DNA of 64,000 bases from Chitinophagaceae bacterium (GTDB lineage Bacteria; Bacteroidota; Bacteroidia; Chitinophagales; Chitinophagaceae): NCBI GenBank assembly GCA_016715365.1, contig JADKAM010000001.1, forward strand, positions 496,001 through 560,000, given 5' to 3'. Position 1 is the first letter of the stretch; each line of letters begins with the position of its first letter. Below the pieces are notes generated by a model. It saw only the letters and a list, made by a program, of their open reading frames with translations. It was not told the DNA's origin and did not search any database. This document shows positions 1 to 7,802 of this stretch, piece after piece. The position numbers were made by a program, and so were the translations under genes.

Positions 1-1
1 T

Positions 2-688
2 GTTGCTATAGATTGCAGCAATAAATTCATCGAACTTTTCCAGGCGCTTGATTTTATGACGCTGCAGGGCATCACCGGTGCATCGGTATATAAAAAAATA
101 CACAGCATGTGCAATGGAGCCAACCTGGCTTACACAAAAAAAGCATTTACAGAAGTGGGTGGCTTTACCGGTATAGATAATATTGCCAGCGGCGATGATA
201 TGCTGCTGATGCACAAGATTTACAAACTTCATCCGCATAAAGTGATGTTTGTAAAATCGAGGGAAGCCATTGTACAAACAGCGCCGGTAAATTCAGTAAG
301 AGATTTTTTAAATCAACGCATACGCTGGGCCAGCAAGGCCGATAAGTATGATGATAAAAGAATTTTTGCAGTGCTGCTGTTGGTTTACCTGGTTAATGTA
401 TTACTGTTGACGCTTCCGTTTGCCGCCATTTTCATAAAAGCTGCATTCAGCATCAGTGTTTATCCTTTCACCCTTGTTTTTACGATTTTAGAGCTCTGGG
501 CTTTTCTTCTCATTATTAAAACAATTGCCGAGTTAATTTTTTTAATGCCGGTATCAAAATTCTTTGGCAAACGAAGCATGCTTTGGCTTTTTCCGCTGAT
601 GCAGCCCTTTCATATCTTATACACAGTAATTGCCGGCTGGCTGGGCAAGTTTGGCAGTTATAACTGGAAAGAAAGAAAAGTGAAATAA
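2..688 (+). CDS. Family 2 glycosyltransferase, C-terminal part (5' end outside window)
   Basis: The reading frame is open to the first base of the window, so this is the last 228 residues of a longer protein; the internal ATG at 56 is not the true start. The acceptor-side signature of processive GT-A glycosyltransferases is visible: an acidic GDDMLL motif, then the Q-x-x-R-W motif inside NQRIRWASKADKY. After it come about three hydrophobic membrane segments and a short basic tail (WKERKVK). This layout is typical of membrane-bound family 2 enzymes that transfer sugars from nucleotide sugars at the cytoplasmic face of the inner membrane. Donor and product cannot be read from this fragment. The next gene starts 24 bases downstream on the same strand. 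Confidence 0.85.
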   Translation, partial: VAIDCSNKFIELFQALDFMTLQGITGASVYKKIHSMCNGANLAYTKKAFTEVGGFTGIDNIASGDDMLLMHKIYKLHPHKVMFVKSREAIVQTAPVNSVRDFLNQRIRWASKADKYDDKRIFAVLLLVYLVNVLLLTLPFAAIFIKAAFSISVYPFTLVFTILELWAFLLIIKTIAELIFLMPVSKFFGKRSMLWLFPLMQPFHILYTVIAGWLGKFGSYNWKERKVK

Positions 689-712
689 CATTTTCAAATT
701 GTAAATTACAGC

Positions 713-1813
713 ATGGTCCAAACCGAATTTTCTTTTAAAGCCCAGATGTGGAAACGCCTCAAAAAAAATAAAGGCGCCATGTTTGGTTTGGCCATCATTA
801 TACTGGCTGTATTCGTTACAGTTTTCGGTTATATGGTTGCACCGGATAATTCGCCCAACGCCGATCTGCAAACGGTGGAGATACAGGCAAAGAAGCCCGG
901 ATACAGTCAGCAGTTTTTAAAAATACCCGGCAACAATATTTCAGAGGGCAATTGGCTCCATCATTTTATCAGCGGCAAAAAAAATAATTTTCAGCTAATT
1001 CCTATAAAAGGATACCAGGTCAGGGGCGACAGTCTTTTAATAAATAAATTCATTGATGATGATACATCGGTTGTTCAATATTATTCTGTCAATCAGTTAA
1101 CCAATAAAACTCCCGCTGCTATTCAAAATAATATCATCACCAAAAAATACCGGTTGGGCACCGATAAATTTGGCAGGGATATTTTAAGCCGCCTTATTAT
1201 TGGTACAAGGGTTAGTTTAGCCGTGGGTTTAATTGCAGTGCTTATCTCATTAACACTCGGAATTATTTTAGGTGCCTTGGCCGGTTATTACCGCGGCTGG
1301 GTTGATGAAGTAATTATGTGGCTGGTAAATGTTACCTGGAGTATTCCTACGTTGCTGCTGGTATTCGCCATCACCATGGCCATGGGCAAAGGCTTCTGGC
1401 AAATATTTATTGCAGTTGGCCTAACCATGTGGGTGAGTGTGGCCCGCCTTATACGTGGGCAGGTGATGGCCATTAAAGAAATGGAATATGTGCAGGCGGC
1501 AAGGGCTTTGGGATTAAAAAACAGCCGCATTATTCTGCGGCATATTTTACCAAATATACTTGGGCCTGTAATGGTAATTGCTGCCAGTAATTTTGCTACG
1601 GCCATCATTGTTGAAGCCGGTTTAAGTTTTTTGGGTATTGGTATTCAGCCACCACAACCCAGCTGGGGCCTAATGATAAAAGAGAATTATAATTTCATCA
1701 TCACACACAATCCTTTGCTGGCATTGGTGCCGGGCTTTGCCATTATGTTGCTGGTGCTGGCTTTTAATTTATTGGGTAATGGATTGAGGGATGCCGTGGA
1801 TGTAAAATCATAA
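713..1813 (+). CDS. ABC transporter permease, OppC/DppC type
   Basis: Inner-membrane permease of a peptide/nickel-type ABC importer. The N-terminus (MWKRLKKNKGAMFG, then a hydrophobic helix) fits the OppC N-terminal domain. About 100 residues of predicted periplasmic loop follow, and then the binding-protein-dependent permease domain from about residue 150 to the end. The coupling loop that contacts the ATPase is clear around residues 257-290 (EYVQAARALGL, then a conserved GP). At 366 residues the protein is longer than a classic OppC because of the loop after the first helix. No OppB-type partner, ATPase or binding protein is next to it, so the rest of the transporter must be encoded elsewhere. 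Substrate unknown. Confidence 0.9.
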   Translation: MVQTEFSFKAQMWKRLKKNKGAMFGLAIIILAVFVTVFGYMVAPDNSPNADLQTVEIQAKKPGYSQQFLKIPGNNISEGNWLHHFISGKKNNFQLIPIKGYQVRGDSLLINKFIDDDTSVVQYYSVNQLTNKTPAAIQNNIITKKYRLGTDKFGRDILSRLIIGTRVSLAVGLIAVLISLTLGIILGALAGYYRGWVDEVIMWLVNVTWSIPTLLLVFAITMAMGKGFWQIFIAVGLTMWVSVARLIRGQVMAIKEMEYVQAARALGLKNSRIILRHILPNILGPVMVIAASNFATAIIVEAGLSFLGIGIQPPQPSWGLMIKENYNFIITHNPLLALVPGFAIMLLVLAFNLLGNGLRDAVDVKS

Positions 1814-1820
1814 AAAGACC

Positions 1821-2759
1821 ATGAAAATAACAGCAACATTTATTGATGAGATCAGTCATGATATACCACATCAAAACTGGGGCAGGCATGAATGGGATGC
1901 CGACTTCAGCCATATGAAAATGGTGGGTATTGATACCGTGATCCTGATCAGAAGTGGTTACCGCCTCTGGCTTACCTATCCCAGTGAGTTATTGATACAG
2001 GAAGAAGGTTGTTACAAACCCCCGGTTGACCTGGTACAACTGTTTCTTGAACTGGCAGATAAACACCACATGCATTTTTACTTTGGTTTGTATGATACGG
2101 GTAAGTACTGGGTGAAGGGTGAATTTCAAAAAGAAGTAGATCTTAACCGCAAAGTGATTGATGAGGTTTGGAAGAAATATGGCCATCACAAAAGTTTTAA
2201 AGGCTGGTACCTTACGCAGGAAGTAAGCCGTAGGGTAAAAGGTGTTATTGACCTGTATGCCCAGCTGGGAAGGCATTGCAAAGAAGTATCGGGCAACCTG
2301 CCTACGTTTATTTCTCCCTGGATAGATGGCAGCAAAGCAGTGAGTGCAGCATCAGATAAGATCAGTAAGGAAGAAGCTGTTTCCATCAGGCAGCACGAAG
2401 AAGAATGGAGTGAGATATTTGATGGTATAAAAGGTGCGGTGGATGCAGTAGCCTTCCAGGACGGGCATATTGAATACCATGAACTTCCGGCATTTTTTGA
2501 AGTGAATAAGAGAATGGCCGGTAAATATGGATTACAATGCTGGACCAATGCTGAAACATTTGACCGTGATATGCCTATTAAATTCTTGCCTATTAAATTT
2601 GAAAAGTTACGGATGAAATTAGAAGCTGCCCGAAAAGCCGGTTATGATAAAGCAATCACATTTGAGTTTTCGCATTTCATGAGTCCCCAGTCTTCTTATA
2701 TTTCTGCAGCACATCTTTTTGAGCGGTACAGGGAATATATTAAAACAATACCCGGGTAA
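1821..2759 (+). CDS. DUF4434-family protein, TIM-barrel glycosidase-like
   Basis: The 312-residue protein has no evident signal peptide. It begins with a strand-like TATFIDEISHD segment and continues with repeated aromatic/acidic blocks (GWYLTQE, FISPWID, VAFQDGH, TFEFSHFM). These resemble the DUF4434 family, whose members are thought to adopt a glycoside-hydrolase-like barrel; I infer this from pattern resemblance. It starts 7 bases after the permease stop, so the two are probably co-transcribed, which hints at a linked role in uptake or handling of a sugar compound. It is convergent with the FAD oxidoreductase gene, with 3 bases between the stops. No experimentally known function can be assigned. 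Confidence 0.7.
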   Translation: MKITATFIDEISHDIPHQNWGRHEWDADFSHMKMVGIDTVILIRSGYRLWLTYPSELLIQEEGCYKPPVDLVQLFLELADKHHMHFYFGLYDTGKYWVKGEFQKEVDLNRKVIDEVWKKYGHHKSFKGWYLTQEVSRRVKGVIDLYAQLGRHCKEVSGNLPTFISPWIDGSKAVSAASDKISKEEAVSIRQHEEEWSEIFDGIKGAVDAVAFQDGHIEYHELPAFFEVNKRMAGKYGLQCWTNAETFDRDMPIKFLPIKFEKLRMKLEAARKAGYDKAITFEFSHFMSPQSSYISAAHLFERYREYIKTIPG

Positions 2760-2762
2760 CCT

Positions 2763-4658
2763 TTATTTCAATTTTCCTTTAAAGTCCGTTTCCAACATAA
2801 ATGGATCTATTGCCAGTTGGCTCATGAGCATGGCAATATGTTTTCTTTTTACAGGCGCATTATTTCCCGGATATGGTTCTCTTATAAAATCTTTCCAAAC
2901 GGCTACTTGTTCATCACCTACAATGGATGGCCATTTATGTGGAATATTTTTTTTAAGCCTGATGGCATGTAATAAAGTAATAAGCATATCCCAGGCTTCT
3001 TTTACCTGTACGGGCCGGCCAATGATCGTATCCGTTACAGGTAAGCAAGGAATGAGATCATTTATCGCATCAACAAACTGGTTATAAGCAACCGTACTAT
3101 CCGGGAAAAAATAAGTTTTATTGGCCCAACCATCAGCTTTACCTGTTCCTTTTAAAATACCTGTTACACCGGCCTTTTGAATTACTTCCCAATATTGATC
3201 TCCTGGCTTTACATCAACATAAGGCAACAGGTAACATTTTGCCTGTAATAAAACCTGTTGCACTTCCCTGATGCCAGCCTTACGTGGCTGAATATTTTTT
3301 TGTACACAAACAGCTGCCAGCGCACCTGCTGCCTGGCCGGTTAATAATACAACAGGTTGCAGGCGGGTGGTACCATTTACAATATTACTAACGCTGATAT
3401 TTTTTTCAGCAGCAATAAGGCCATCTGTTTTTTCGGGAATTAAACAACCCAATGGAATGGTAAATGAATGTACATGTGTAAATTTTATTTTAGGAGCCAG
3501 TTCATTTTTGTGATGGTGATGATCAACCGGATAATCGCCAACTGAAACACCGGTTCGGTAAAGCGACTCATTTTTTCCGAAAGGATCTACCAGGTAATTA
3601 TTGTTTAAACGAGCCAAGCCTTTTACACGTCTGCTTTCCCGGTTGTAGGGAATCATAGCGAGTTTGTCTGTTGTTGGAAATTCATCATCGGCCAGTCCCA
3701 GGTTCTTATATCCCAGTTCTTTTTGTATGTAATAAATAAATTGCAGCGTGTGGTTTTTTGCTGCCGCATATTTTTTAATTCTGTCATCCGGTCTTTCTTC
3801 AATCACATTCAGGTAATAATCATTGCCACTTGCCGGCCAGTTCAGCATATATTTATTGTTTTTTATTTTTCCATAGTTCAGCATTTTTTGTGCTGTCCAG
3901 GGAGCAGCAATTGAATCGCTGTTGAACACTGATGTACAGCTTTTGAAAAACCTGGTGGAATCATATCCATCGGGGCGTGGAATGGTTTTATCGCTGCCTT
4001 TACCATAATCTTTTAAAATGGCCGCCCAGGTAAGGTCCTGTATGATGCTGTTTTTCCCTGGGGCAATAGCTTCTTTTGAATAAGCTGCATCTTCCATCCC
4101 CAGATCATAAGCAGTTGCACTCATTGCAATCACATCCCCCAACTCTGTAGCATCAATGCAGATCTTACTTTTAATAGTGACGCTTTTTTTATCAGCATTA
4201 AAAAAAACTGCTCCCGTAATTTTATTGTGTTCTTTTAATACGCTTTGCAACTGTAATCCATACATTACTGACAGGTGATCTTTTTCCTTAGCGCACATGG
4301 CTTTAAAGATGCTATCGCCCACATGCGGTTCAAACAGGGTATTACTTACCCAGCCGGTTGCCAGGTTTTCTGTTTTATAATGTTGGTAAAGCTTTTGTCT
4401 GAATTCCTGCCACAGGCCACTGGCTAAAAGATGGTTTCCGTCTGTTGCGCTAACGCCTGCTGCGGTGAGCATACCTCCCAGCCAGGTGGTTGGTTCTGCA
4501 ATAATGGTTTTTATATTTTGCCGGGCAGTTTGTATACCTGCAGCAGTACCACCGGTACCGCCGCCTATTACGAGCACATCGGTATAAATGGTTTGAGCAG
4601 TAACCTGATTAAAAAAATAAAATAAAATTACCGGTATAAAAATTAAACGGGGCTTCAT
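2763..4658 (-). CDS. Secreted FAD-dependent oxidoreductase
   Basis: The 631-residue protein starts with a signal peptide (hydrophobic stretch ending near NQVTAQ). Directly after it comes a Rossmann dinucleotide-binding motif, VIGGGTGGTAAG, at about residues 29-40, marking the FAD_oxidored family. The following TTWLGGMLTAAG and GVSATDGNH segments are typical of this family, which in Bacteroidota often sits beside glycan-handling genes. The C-terminal 200 residues are less conserved and may be a separate helical domain. It begins 9 bases after the Lrp-type regulator stop, so the two probably form one transcript. Substrate unknown. Confidence 0.85.
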   Translation of the reverse strand: MKPRLIFIPVILFYFFNQVTAQTIYTDVLVIGGGTGGTAAGIQTARQNIKTIIAEPTTWLGGMLTAAGVSATDGNHLLASGLWQEFRQKLYQHYKTENLATGWVSNTLFEPHVGDSIFKAMCAKEKDHLSVMYGLQLQSVLKEHNKITGAVFFNADKKSVTIKSKICIDATELGDVIAMSATAYDLGMEDAAYSKEAIAPGKNSIIQDLTWAAILKDYGKGSDKTIPRPDGYDSTRFFKSCTSVFNSDSIAAPWTAQKMLNYGKIKNNKYMLNWPASGNDYYLNVIEERPDDRIKKYAAAKNHTLQFIYYIQKELGYKNLGLADDEFPTTDKLAMIPYNRESRRVKGLARLNNNYLVDPFGKNESLYRTGVSVGDYPVDHHHHKNELAPKIKFTHVHSFTIPLGCLIPEKTDGLIAAEKNISVSNIVNGTTRLQPVVLLTGQAAGALAAVCVQKNIQPRKAGIREVQQVLLQAKCYLLPYVDVKPGDQYWEVIQKAGVTGILKGTGKADGWANKTYFFPDSTVAYNQFVDAINDLIPCLPVTDTIIGRPVQVKEAWDMLITLLHAIRLKKNIPHKWPSIVGDEQVAVWKDFIREPYPGNNAPVKRKHIAMLMSQLAIDPFMLETDFKGKLK

Positions 4659-4667
4659 TGTCTATTA

Positions 4668-5141
4668 TTATGATTCGGTTGCCACCTGCACATTCCTGCT
4701 GAACCCTTCTTCCAGCGAAATAAAAGTTTCTGTTCTGTCGATGCCTTTTATTTTCTGCAGCTCATCATGTAACACAAAACGCAGCTGGTTAATATCCTTA
4801 CAAACAATTTCGATGAACATGCTGTAGTTACCGGTAATATAATTCAGCCTTACAATTTCCGGAATGCTCATCAGTTCTTTGGCAACTGCATCATACATGG
4901 AACTTTTTTCCAGATAAATTCCAACAAAGGCGGTAATATCATAGCCCAGTTGTTTAATATCTACATCCATTTTATTACCTTTAACAATGCCAAATTCCTG
5001 AAGCTTTTTAATGCGCACATGAATGGTACCGCCGCTTACAAAGAGTTTTTTACCCAGTTCGGCATAAGATATCTCCGAGGTCTCCATCATTTCATGAATG
5101 ATCTGCAGATCGAGTTTGTCAAGATTTAATTTTGCTGCCAT
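4668..5141 (-). CDS. Lrp/AsnC-family transcriptional regulator
   Basis: The 157-residue protein has the two-part layout of the family. An N-terminal winged helix-turn-helix lies at about residues 8-58 (LDLQIIHEMMETSEISYAEL, then VSGGTIHVRIKKLQEFGIV). An AsnC/RAM ligand-binding domain lies at about residues 68-150 (FVGIYLEKS, VRLNYITGNYSMFIEIV). Such proteins assemble as dimers to octamers and often respond to amino acids. Two perfect AT-rich palindromes lie just upstream (5179-5188 and 5210-5225) and are candidate autoregulatory sites; the second abuts the promoter of the divergent structured RNA. The FAD oxidoreductase follows in the same probable transcript. Confidence 0.93.
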   Translation of the reverse strand: MAAKLNLDKLDLQIIHEMMETSEISYAELGKKLFVSGGTIHVRIKKLQEFGIVKGNKMDVDIKQLGYDITAFVGIYLEKSSMYDAVAKELMSIPEIVRLNYITGNYSMFIEIVCKDINQLRFVLHDELQKIKGIDRTETFISLEEGFSRNVQVATES

Positions 5142-5178
5142 TATTCAATATGTTTTAGATTTTTTTCAAATCAATTAG

Positions 5179-5188
5179 CAAATATTTG
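5179..5188. promoter_or_regulatory. Perfect 10-bp palindrome, candidate regulator site
   Basis: CAAATATTTG is a perfect palindrome 38 bp upstream of the Lrp-type regulator start. Lrp/AsnC proteins bind AT-rich dyads and often repress their own genes, so this is a candidate operator. That role is inference. Confidence 0.35.
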
Positions 5189-5209
5189 AATTATTTCTAT
5201 ACTTTCCAA

Positions 5210-5225
5210 ATATTTTATAAAATAT
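5210..5225. promoter_or_regulatory. Perfect 16-bp AT palindrome, candidate operator
   Basis: ATATTTTATAAAATAT is perfectly self-complementary. It lies between the divergent Lrp-type regulator and the structured RNA, and ends 2 bp before the TTG of the RNA's -33 element. A protein bound here could control both transcripts. Confidence 0.45.
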
Positions 5226-5226
5226 A

Positions 5227-5256
5227 TTGAACGTATGGGCATTTACCTTAGTTTTG
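5227..5256 (+). promoter_or_regulatory. Bacteroidota-type promoter of the structured RNA
   Basis: TTG at 5227-5229 and TAGTTTTG at 5249-5256 match the Bacteroidota consensus TTG-N19-TAnnTTTG, with 19 bases between them. The expected transcription start is about 5262, upstream of the tRNA-like fold. No open reading frame of useful length follows, so the promoter serves a noncoding RNA. Confidence 0.7.
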
Positions 5257-5261
5257 TGTTA

Positions 5262-5508
5262 TCAAACAATCCGGTACAGACCGGAACAAATTGTGGGGTG
5301 ATGAAATTGCGTAAGCATGGCAGACGACCCCCTTGTCTCGGGGGTGAGGATAACAGGATAAACGTAGCATAGAGCCGCCGGAGTAGTAATACGAAAGCGA
5401 CCGGGGTCGACCACCGAACTTTGTACTACAGCTAACTGCCTCGTGAAGGTTCGATCCCTTCCCCTACAGCGCTTTAAAAAGCCTTCGTTGAGAGACGGGG
5501 GCTTTTTT
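5262..5508 (+). ncRNA. Unrecognised tRNA-like structured RNA with own promoter and terminator
   Basis: The segment is GC-rich within AT-rich flanks and folds like an expanded tRNA. Bases 5292-5298 pair with 5462-5468 as a 7-bp acceptor helix with one G-U wobble. Bases 5445-5461 form a T-arm, GAAGG/CCTTC around the canonical loop TTCGATC. A hairpin at 5327-5345 (6 bp, 7-nt loop TTGTCTC) sits where an anticodon arm would be. Bases 5300-5326 resemble a tRNA-Leu D-arm with about 9 extra nucleotides. Roughly 100 bases then take the place of a variable arm and contain helix 5383-5388/5424-5429; GGCAG at 5319-5323 can pair with CTGCC at 5436-5440. CCA is not encoded. I see no tmRNA tag frame, and the length is too short for tmRNA. 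I do not recognise it as RNase P, SRP or 6S RNA. Confidence 0.6.
5476..5508 (+). terminator. Strong intrinsic terminator after the structured RNA
   Basis: A 12-bp stem (AAAAAGCCTTCG with CGGGGGCTTTTT, including G-U pairs), an 8-nt loop and a run of six T residues. It also has T-rich 3' flanks on the opposite strand, so it may stop the guanine deaminase transcript too. Confidence 0.85.
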
Positions 5509-5525
5509 ATTTTGGTGATAAATCA

Positions 5526-6002
5526 TCAATAGCTACTTTTAATTATACTCTCACTCCATTTCTTAAAAGCTTCCAATGCTTCTTCCCGTAAAATCTGTTG
5601 TGTAAATAATTTTCTTTCAGCAATTGGTTTTGCAATTTCTTCGTAAATAAACTGATCATCAAAATTAATGGCAGTTGCATCTTCTTTAGAATTGGCATAA
5701 AAAAGTTTAGCCGGCCTTGCCCAGTAAATAGCACCCAGGCACATGGGGCAGGGTTCGCAGCTGGTATAAATTTCACAACCATCCAGTTGAAATGTTTGTA
5801 ATACAGCGCAGGCATTTCTAATGGCTGTTATTTCGGCATGTGCTGTTGGGTCATTCGTTGTTGTAACCTGGTTTACACCACGGGCAATTATTTTACCATC
5901 TTTAACCACAACAGCACCAAACGGTCCTCCCTTGCCTTCTTCTACATTGCTGATGGAGAGCCTGATGGCTTCCAGCATAAATTCAGATATATCTTTATTC
6001 AT
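5526..6002 (-). CDS. guaD: Guanine deaminase, cytidine-deaminase fold
   Basis: The 158-residue protein hydrolyses guanine to xanthine and ammonia in the cytosol. The zinc site of the CDA superfamily is complete: H55 and the catalytic E57 in TAHAEITAI, and C85 and C88 in CEPCPMC. The surrounding segments GGPFGAVVVKDG, NDPTAHAE, SCEPCPMCLGAIYWARP and FDDQFIYEEI match the Bacillus GuaD type of guanine deaminase rather than tRNA adenosine deaminase TadA. The length fits as well. The gene stands alone, convergent with the structured RNA. A role on another nucleobase cannot be excluded, but the extended match to GuaD makes this unlikely. Confidence 0.9.
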   Translation of the reverse strand: MNKDISEFMLEAIRLSISNVEEGKGGPFGAVVVKDGKIIARGVNQVTTTNDPTAHAEITAIRNACAVLQTFQLDGCEIYTSCEPCPMCLGAIYWARPAKLFYANSKEDATAINFDDQFIYEEIAKPIAERKLFTQQILREEALEAFKKWSESIIKSSY

Positions 6003-6186
6003 GCACTATTTATTTTTATTTTATTTAACTGCGCTATCACAGGTATGCAACAATGAAAACAGGCATCAAGTGTGTAGCAACATTAAAAATAACAAAATGA
6101 ATCTATGCCTGCAAATAACAAACACCGTATAGCTTATTAGTTATATACCCTAACACCATGAGGAAACCGTTTATTATATTTGTTAC

Positions 6187-7257
6187 ATGATTGCCGCTTA
6201 TCATTATTTATCCATTGAACAACGCAGGAATGCCATTCAGCGGCTCACCGCTTTGTGGGCATTTACCGAAAGCGGACCTGGTGGCATTATGCATGCCTTA
6301 CAAATTCCTTTTACCGGGCTGCTGGTTGGTGGTATGGCAGTTATTATGATCAGCCTGATTGCAGTTTTTTCGGAATATAATTACAGGCAGATATTAAAAA
6401 GTGCTGTCATTGTTTTAATTGTAAAAGCTATGGTTAGTCCGCACACACCCTTTCCCGCTTATATTGCTGTTGCATTTCAGGCTATACTTGGCTATGCATT
6501 ATTCAGCTTATTAAAAGTGAATTTTTTCAGTATCGCGTTGTTAAGCACCATAGCTATGCTTGAATCTGCTATTCAGAAAATACTCATCCTTACCTTGTTT
6601 TTTGGTAAATCTCTCTGGATAGCGATGAATGATATGATTGCCTTTATTACCAAACAGTTTGGCAATGCTGTTTCAAACGGTGGATACTGGATAGTTTCTG
6701 TTTACATCCTCCTGTACATTGCAGGAGGGTTGTTAATAGCAGTGTGTGCTTACCGGACTATTAAAAGTTTTAATGCAGAAAATAAACCATTGCTTCCGGA
6801 ACCTTCAACAGCAATAAATTATGACGTACTAAGAACAAAAAAGAGCAACCCGAAAAGTGTTTATAAGAAATTTTTGTTGTTGATACTGTTGATGACCGGC
6901 CTATCGGTTGTATTATTCAATTTTGCTGCAGATAATCAACAGGGTTGGCTGGCTGTTGCAAAAACAATCACCTGGACCTTGTCTGCAATACTGATATGGT
7001 TCATGCTGATTGTACCGTTGTTTACAAAAGCCATTCAAAAATTATTAAAGAAAAAACAAAGCAGGTATAGCGAAGAAGTGTTGGGTATTTTATCTTTTTT
7101 GCCTGTACTTAAGCAACTGACATCGCATGCCTGGCAACAAAGTAAATTGCACCAGGGTTTCGGCAGGTGGCAGTTTTTCTTTACATCGTTAATTCATACT
7201 ACGCTTACTTATACTGAATCTACATCTGCAGAAATACCACTTAACAATCCGGTATGA
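6187..7257 (+). CDS. Multi-spanning membrane protein of unknown function, partner of NTPase
   Basis: The 356-residue protein has about seven hydrophobic helices and no motif I recognise. A short amphipathic N-terminus containing QRRNAIQRL precedes a Gly-Pro-rich loop (SGPGGIMHALQIPFTG), which looks functional. The C-terminal 100 residues include more helices and a basic stretch (KKKQSRYSEE). A TATATTTG box at 6175-6182 ends only 4 bp before the ATG, suggesting a near-leaderless transcript, although no clear -33 element accompanies it. The stop overlaps the start of the P-loop NTPase gene by 4 bases, so the two are translationally coupled and probably act together. Energised transport or membrane-linked nucleotide sensing are possibilities only. 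Confidence 0.7.
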   Translation: MIAAYHYLSIEQRRNAIQRLTALWAFTESGPGGIMHALQIPFTGLLVGGMAVIMISLIAVFSEYNYRQILKSAVIVLIVKAMVSPHTPFPAYIAVAFQAILGYALFSLLKVNFFSIALLSTIAMLESAIQKILILTLFFGKSLWIAMNDMIAFITKQFGNAVSNGGYWIVSVYILLYIAGGLLIAVCAYRTIKSFNAENKPLLPEPSTAINYDVLRTKKSNPKSVYKKFLLLILLMTGLSVVLFNFAADNQQGWLAVAKTITWTLSAILIWFMLIVPLFTKAIQKLLKKKQSRYSEEVLGILSFLPVLKQLTSHAWQQSKLHQGFGRWQFFFTSLIHTTLTYTESTSAEIPLNNPV

Positions 7258-7742
7258 GTATTTATATTTTTTCAAGACCTGTACATAGCGGCAAAACAAC
7301 CGAATTATTACAATGGTGTAATCAACAAAAAAATATTGCAGGTATTCTAATGCCTGATATAAATGGCAGCAGAAAAATTCTTGACCTGCAAACAAAAAAC
7401 ATGTTTGATATTGAATGTACAGATGCCACAAATACAAAAGAGCTGCTTACAGCTGTAGGCAGGTTTCATTTTTATACTGCTTCTTTTGAAAAAGCCCATG
7501 CAATTGTACTGGCAGCATTAAACCAAACGCCGGGCTGGCTTGTGATTGATGAGGCAGGAAAACTGGAACTGGATAGAAAGGGTTTTTATGATTCGATTGT
7601 AAAGACAGTTGAAATTTATAACAATGATAACGCAGCGGGAAATTTACTGATCACGGTACGTGAAAGTTTATGCAAAGAAGTGATCTCCTTTTTTAAAATA
7701 AAAGATGCCCGGGTCATTCATCAGCTGCAGGATCTTGTGTAG
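7254..7742 (+). CDS. P-loop NTPase, THEP1/NTPase_1-like
   Basis: The 162-residue protein has a Walker A loop close to the start (RPVHSGKTT, with K14 and T15). A Walker B-type strand lies near residues 93-104 (GWLVIDEAGKLEL). The order, spacing and small size resemble the THEP1/NTPase_1 group of nucleoside triphosphatases. The ATG overlaps the end of the upstream membrane-protein gene, so both are probably made in equal amounts. A soluble NTPase coupled to an integral membrane protein suggests energy coupling or gating, but no substrate can be inferred. A terminator follows at 7752-7780. Confidence 0.75.
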   Translation: MSIYIFSRPVHSGKTTELLQWCNQQKNIAGILMPDINGSRKILDLQTKNMFDIECTDATNTKELLTAVGRFHFYTASFEKAHAIVLAALNQTPGWLVIDEAGKLELDRKGFYDSIVKTVEIYNNDNAAGNLLITVRESLCKEVISFFKIKDARVIHQLQDLV

Positions 7743-7751
7743 GTTTATCGC

Positions 7752-7780
7752 AAAAAAAAATCCCCGATAAAAAACGGGGA
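7752..7780 (-). terminator. Intrinsic terminator of the universal stress gene
   Basis: The stem TCCCCG/CGGGGA (7761-7780) with an 8-nt loop is followed, on the minus strand, by nine T residues. It lies 23 bp beyond the universal stress gene stop and could also weakly stop the NTPase transcript. Confidence 0.8.
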
Positions 7781-7802
7781 GTAAAAAATAAGTCAAATTC
7801 TT

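Noticed and set aside
5292..5469. Ordinary tRNA gene
   Set aside because: The acceptor and T-arm fit, but the D-loop is too long, position 37 of the anticodon-like loop is T, and about 100 bases separate the anticodon-like hairpin from the T-arm.
5262..5508. tmRNA (ssrA)
   Set aside because: Length is about half of a tmRNA, no tag peptide frame such as one ending ALAA is present, and the usual 5' TTCGAC after the acceptor is missing.
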